Assembly (NCBI GenBank): GCA_964247695.1
Contig: CAXTVI010000004.1
Coordinates: 62,001 to 126,000 of the forward strand
Reading direction: 5' to 3'
Length of the DNA stretch: 64,000 nt
DNA from: Lichenicoccus sp964247695
GTDB lineage: Bacteria; Pseudomonadota; Alphaproteobacteria; Acetobacterales; Acetobacteraceae
Shown here: piece after piece, positions 62,644 through 64,000 of the stretch
How the letters are laid out: the number at the start of each line of letters is the position of its first letter
Position numbering within the stretch: the stretch's first letter is position 1
The notes under the pieces: model-generated
The model's database searches: none
What the model saw: the letters and a program-made list of their open reading frames with translations, nothing else
Told to the model about the DNA's origin: nothing
Made by a program: the position numbers and the translations under genes

Positions 62644-64000
62644 ATGTCGTTTTCCAGCCTGACGCCAGCGGCAATCGCCACCCAGCCTCAGTCCGTCATT
62701 GCGGGCCTGGGATCGACCGACATCGCAGCCCTGTCGCAGAGCCAGATCGACGCGCTGTCCGCAGCGCAGTGGGTGTACGTGTCGGACGCCGCGATGGCGG
62801 GGATCACCACCCTGCAGGCCTATACGATCTCCAGCACCGCGCTGTCCGGGCTGACCTCCGACCAGCTGGCCGCCATGACCACCGCCAGTGTCGAGATGCT
62901 CGAGGGTCCGCAGATCCCGGGCCTGACCATCGCCGCCCTGGCCGGCCTGACGCCCGCGGAACTCGCGGATTTCGTTACCAACCAGATCCCCTACTTCACG
63001 GTAGCCCAGCTCAACTCGCTCTCTTCCGGCCAGATCCAGGCACTCAGCAGCAACCTGCTGACGGAACTCACCGTCCCGCAATTCACCGCTCTCTCCACGA
63101 CGCAGATCGCGACACTTACCACCGCGCAGGTGGAGGGCCTCAACGGCAAGCAATTTGGTGAATTCACTGCCACGCAGGCGGCAGCGCTCACCCTGAGCGA
63201 CATGGCAGGTCTCGGTACCTTCCAGGCGACCTCCTTCTCGCTCGCCGCGATAGCCGCCCTCACGTCGGCGCAGATCGGAGCCATGAACTCGACCGCGCTC
63301 GGCGCGCTCTCGAACGCCCAGATCGCCGCCCTCTCCACCACGGCATTCGCCGGTGTCAGCACCGCGGAGATCGCGGCACTGACCGCCTACGCCGCCGGAC
63401 AGTTCCCGGCTTTGACGGCGGCCCAGATCACCAACCTGTCGACAGCCCAGGTCGCCGCCATTACCTCGGGCGAGATCTTCGGGATGACCGCGGCCGAACT
63501 GCACGCGCTCTCCACAGCCGAGATCGCGGAACTGACACCCGCTCAGGTCGTCAACTTCAACGGGACCCAGCTCGGCACCCTCTCCGCCACCCAGATCGCC
63601 GCCATTACCCCGACCGGCATTGCCAGCATCCTGCCCGCCGCCGTCACCGGCCTGACCGCGGCTGATCTCGCCAGCCTCAGCTCCGTCCAGGTTGCCGCCT
63701 TGGCCACCGCCCTGCCGAGCCTGACCTCCGCCCAGGTCGCGTCCCTGACCACCGCAGCACTCGCCGGCCTCACCACCGCCGAATGGGCCAGCCTGACCAG
63801 CAGCCAGATCGCGGGCCTCGGCACCGGCCAGATCGCCGCCCTGAGCACCGCGGAGCTCGCCGACCTGATCCCGGCCCAGTTCGCCGTCCTCAGCCCGGCC
63901 GACATCGCCGCCCTGACCACGACCCAGATCGTCTCGCTCAGCACCACCACGGTCCAGGGGCTGTCGCAGAGCCAGGTCATGGCGCTGACCAGGCCGCAGC
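62644..64000 (+). CDS. Octapeptide-repeat protein, unrecognised family, truncated by window end
   Basis: An open frame of 452 codons from the ATG at 62644 to the window edge, with no stop. From residue 6 on it consists almost entirely of eight-residue units with the pattern hydrophobic (mostly L), S/T, x, x, Q/E/A, I/L/V, x, A/G/S; examples are LSTTQIAT, LTSAQIGA, LSTAELAD. About 57 units are visible; only one 11-residue unit (LTAYAAGQFPA) and one 7-residue unit (LATALPS) break the register. S/T at position 2 and Q/E at 5 is a helix-capping pattern, so a solenoid of short helices is possible. Composition is rich in A, T, S, L and Q, with almost no K, R, H or C. No signal peptide is seen; a type I secreted surface protein or adhesin is one idea. 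I do not recognise the family. Confidence 0.75.
   Translation, partial: MSFSSLTPAAIATQPQSVIAGLGSTDIAALSQSQIDALSAAQWVYVSDAAMAGITTLQAYTISSTALSGLTSDQLAAMTTASVEMLEGPQIPGLTIAALAGLTPAELADFVTNQIPYFTVAQLNSLSSGQIQALSSNLLTELTVPQFTALSTTQIATLTTAQVEGLNGKQFGEFTATQAAALTLSDMAGLGTFQATSFSLAAIAALTSAQIGAMNSTALGALSNAQIAALSTTAFAGVSTAEIAALTAYAAGQFPALTAAQITNLSTAQVAAITSGEIFGMTAAELHALSTAEIAELTPAQVVNFNGTQLGTLSATQIAAITPTGIASILPAAVTGLTAADLASLSSVQVAALATALPSLTSAQVASLTTAALAGLTTAEWASLTSSQIAGLGTGQIAALSTAELADLIPAQFAVLSPADIAALTTTQIVSLSTTTVQGLSQSQVMALTRPQ
62659..64000 (+). repeat. Degenerate 24-bp coding tandem repeat
   Basis: The DNA under the octapeptide units repeats every 24 bases; units such as CTCTCCACCACGCAGATCGC plus four bases recur with many silent and coding changes. 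Nearly all copies keep the 24-base period, so the pattern is old and under protein-level selection rather than a recent expansion. The repeat continues past the window. Confidence 0.8.

Noticed and set aside
62566..63504. Minus-strand frame of 312 codons under the octapeptide gene, with its own G/R/E-rich repeats
   Set aside because: It is the mirror of the 24-bp repeat in the other strand. The plus frame has the ordered pattern, a proper start and the expected codon bias; the minus frame is only its shadow.
62659..64000. Regular short DNA repeat considered as a CRISPR-like array
   Set aside because: The period is 24 bases without separate spacers, it follows the reading frame exactly, and the units are degenerate.

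Overview
The window reads as chromosomal DNA of a high-GC alphaproteobacterium, most likely from the Acetobacteraceae or a close relative. This is inferred from base composition, from protein signatures (a NadQ/NrtR-type NAD regulator, the glyQ-glyS pair, MinCDE, a long-form HPF) and from gene order. No rRNA, phage, insertion sequence or CRISPR array is visible. Most of the window is housekeeping and envelope genes, packed tightly with many 1-4 base start/stop overlaps.

Layout. 1-5.3 kb: the N-terminus of a chemoreceptor-like protein; the de novo NAD operon nadA-nadB-nadC (minus strand), chained by ATGA overlaps and preceded by two matching 21-bp palindromes; then a methyltransferase and a stand-alone CheB-type methylesterase. 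5.7-10.4 kb: a minus-strand operon of a bacteriophytochrome, a receiver/histidine-kinase protein and a NadQ-like NAD regulator, which probably acts on the nadA palindromes. 10.5-17.1 kb: carbonic anhydrase and an endonuclease/phosphatase-family protein, DUF2076 and CoA-binding proteins, glyQS and a Nudix hydrolase. 17.1-21.9 kb: infC, with an apparent AUA start codon, thrS and two glycosyltransferases. 22-29.3 kb: hydrolase, NAD(P)-binding protein, glutathione transferase, minCDE, a GntR regulator and an ABC exporter.

29.5-33.4 kb: a polysaccharide group (GT4 glycosyltransferase, O-antigen-ligase-like protein, acyltransferase). 33.4-45.9 kb: an ABC1 kinase, oligoendopeptidase F, a TolC-type channel, DUF3667 and AI-2E family membrane proteins, a DHA2 efflux pump with two successive HlyD/EmrA adaptors, and a PiT phosphate transporter. 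46-53 kb: an orphan solute-binding protein and glutamate synthase, in the order gltD-gltB. 53.3-62.5 kb: an NDUFA9-like protein, tRNA-Leu(CAG), RNase D and the conserved envelope/regulatory cluster kdsD-lptC-lptA-lptB-rpoN-hpf, then an Old Yellow Enzyme homologue.

From 62.6 kb to the end of the window runs the most unusual gene: an open frame of 452 codons made almost entirely of an eight-residue repeat, without a signal peptide and continuing past the window. The other main lead is the placement of an NAD-biosynthesis regulator in one transcription unit with a red/far-red photoreceptor.
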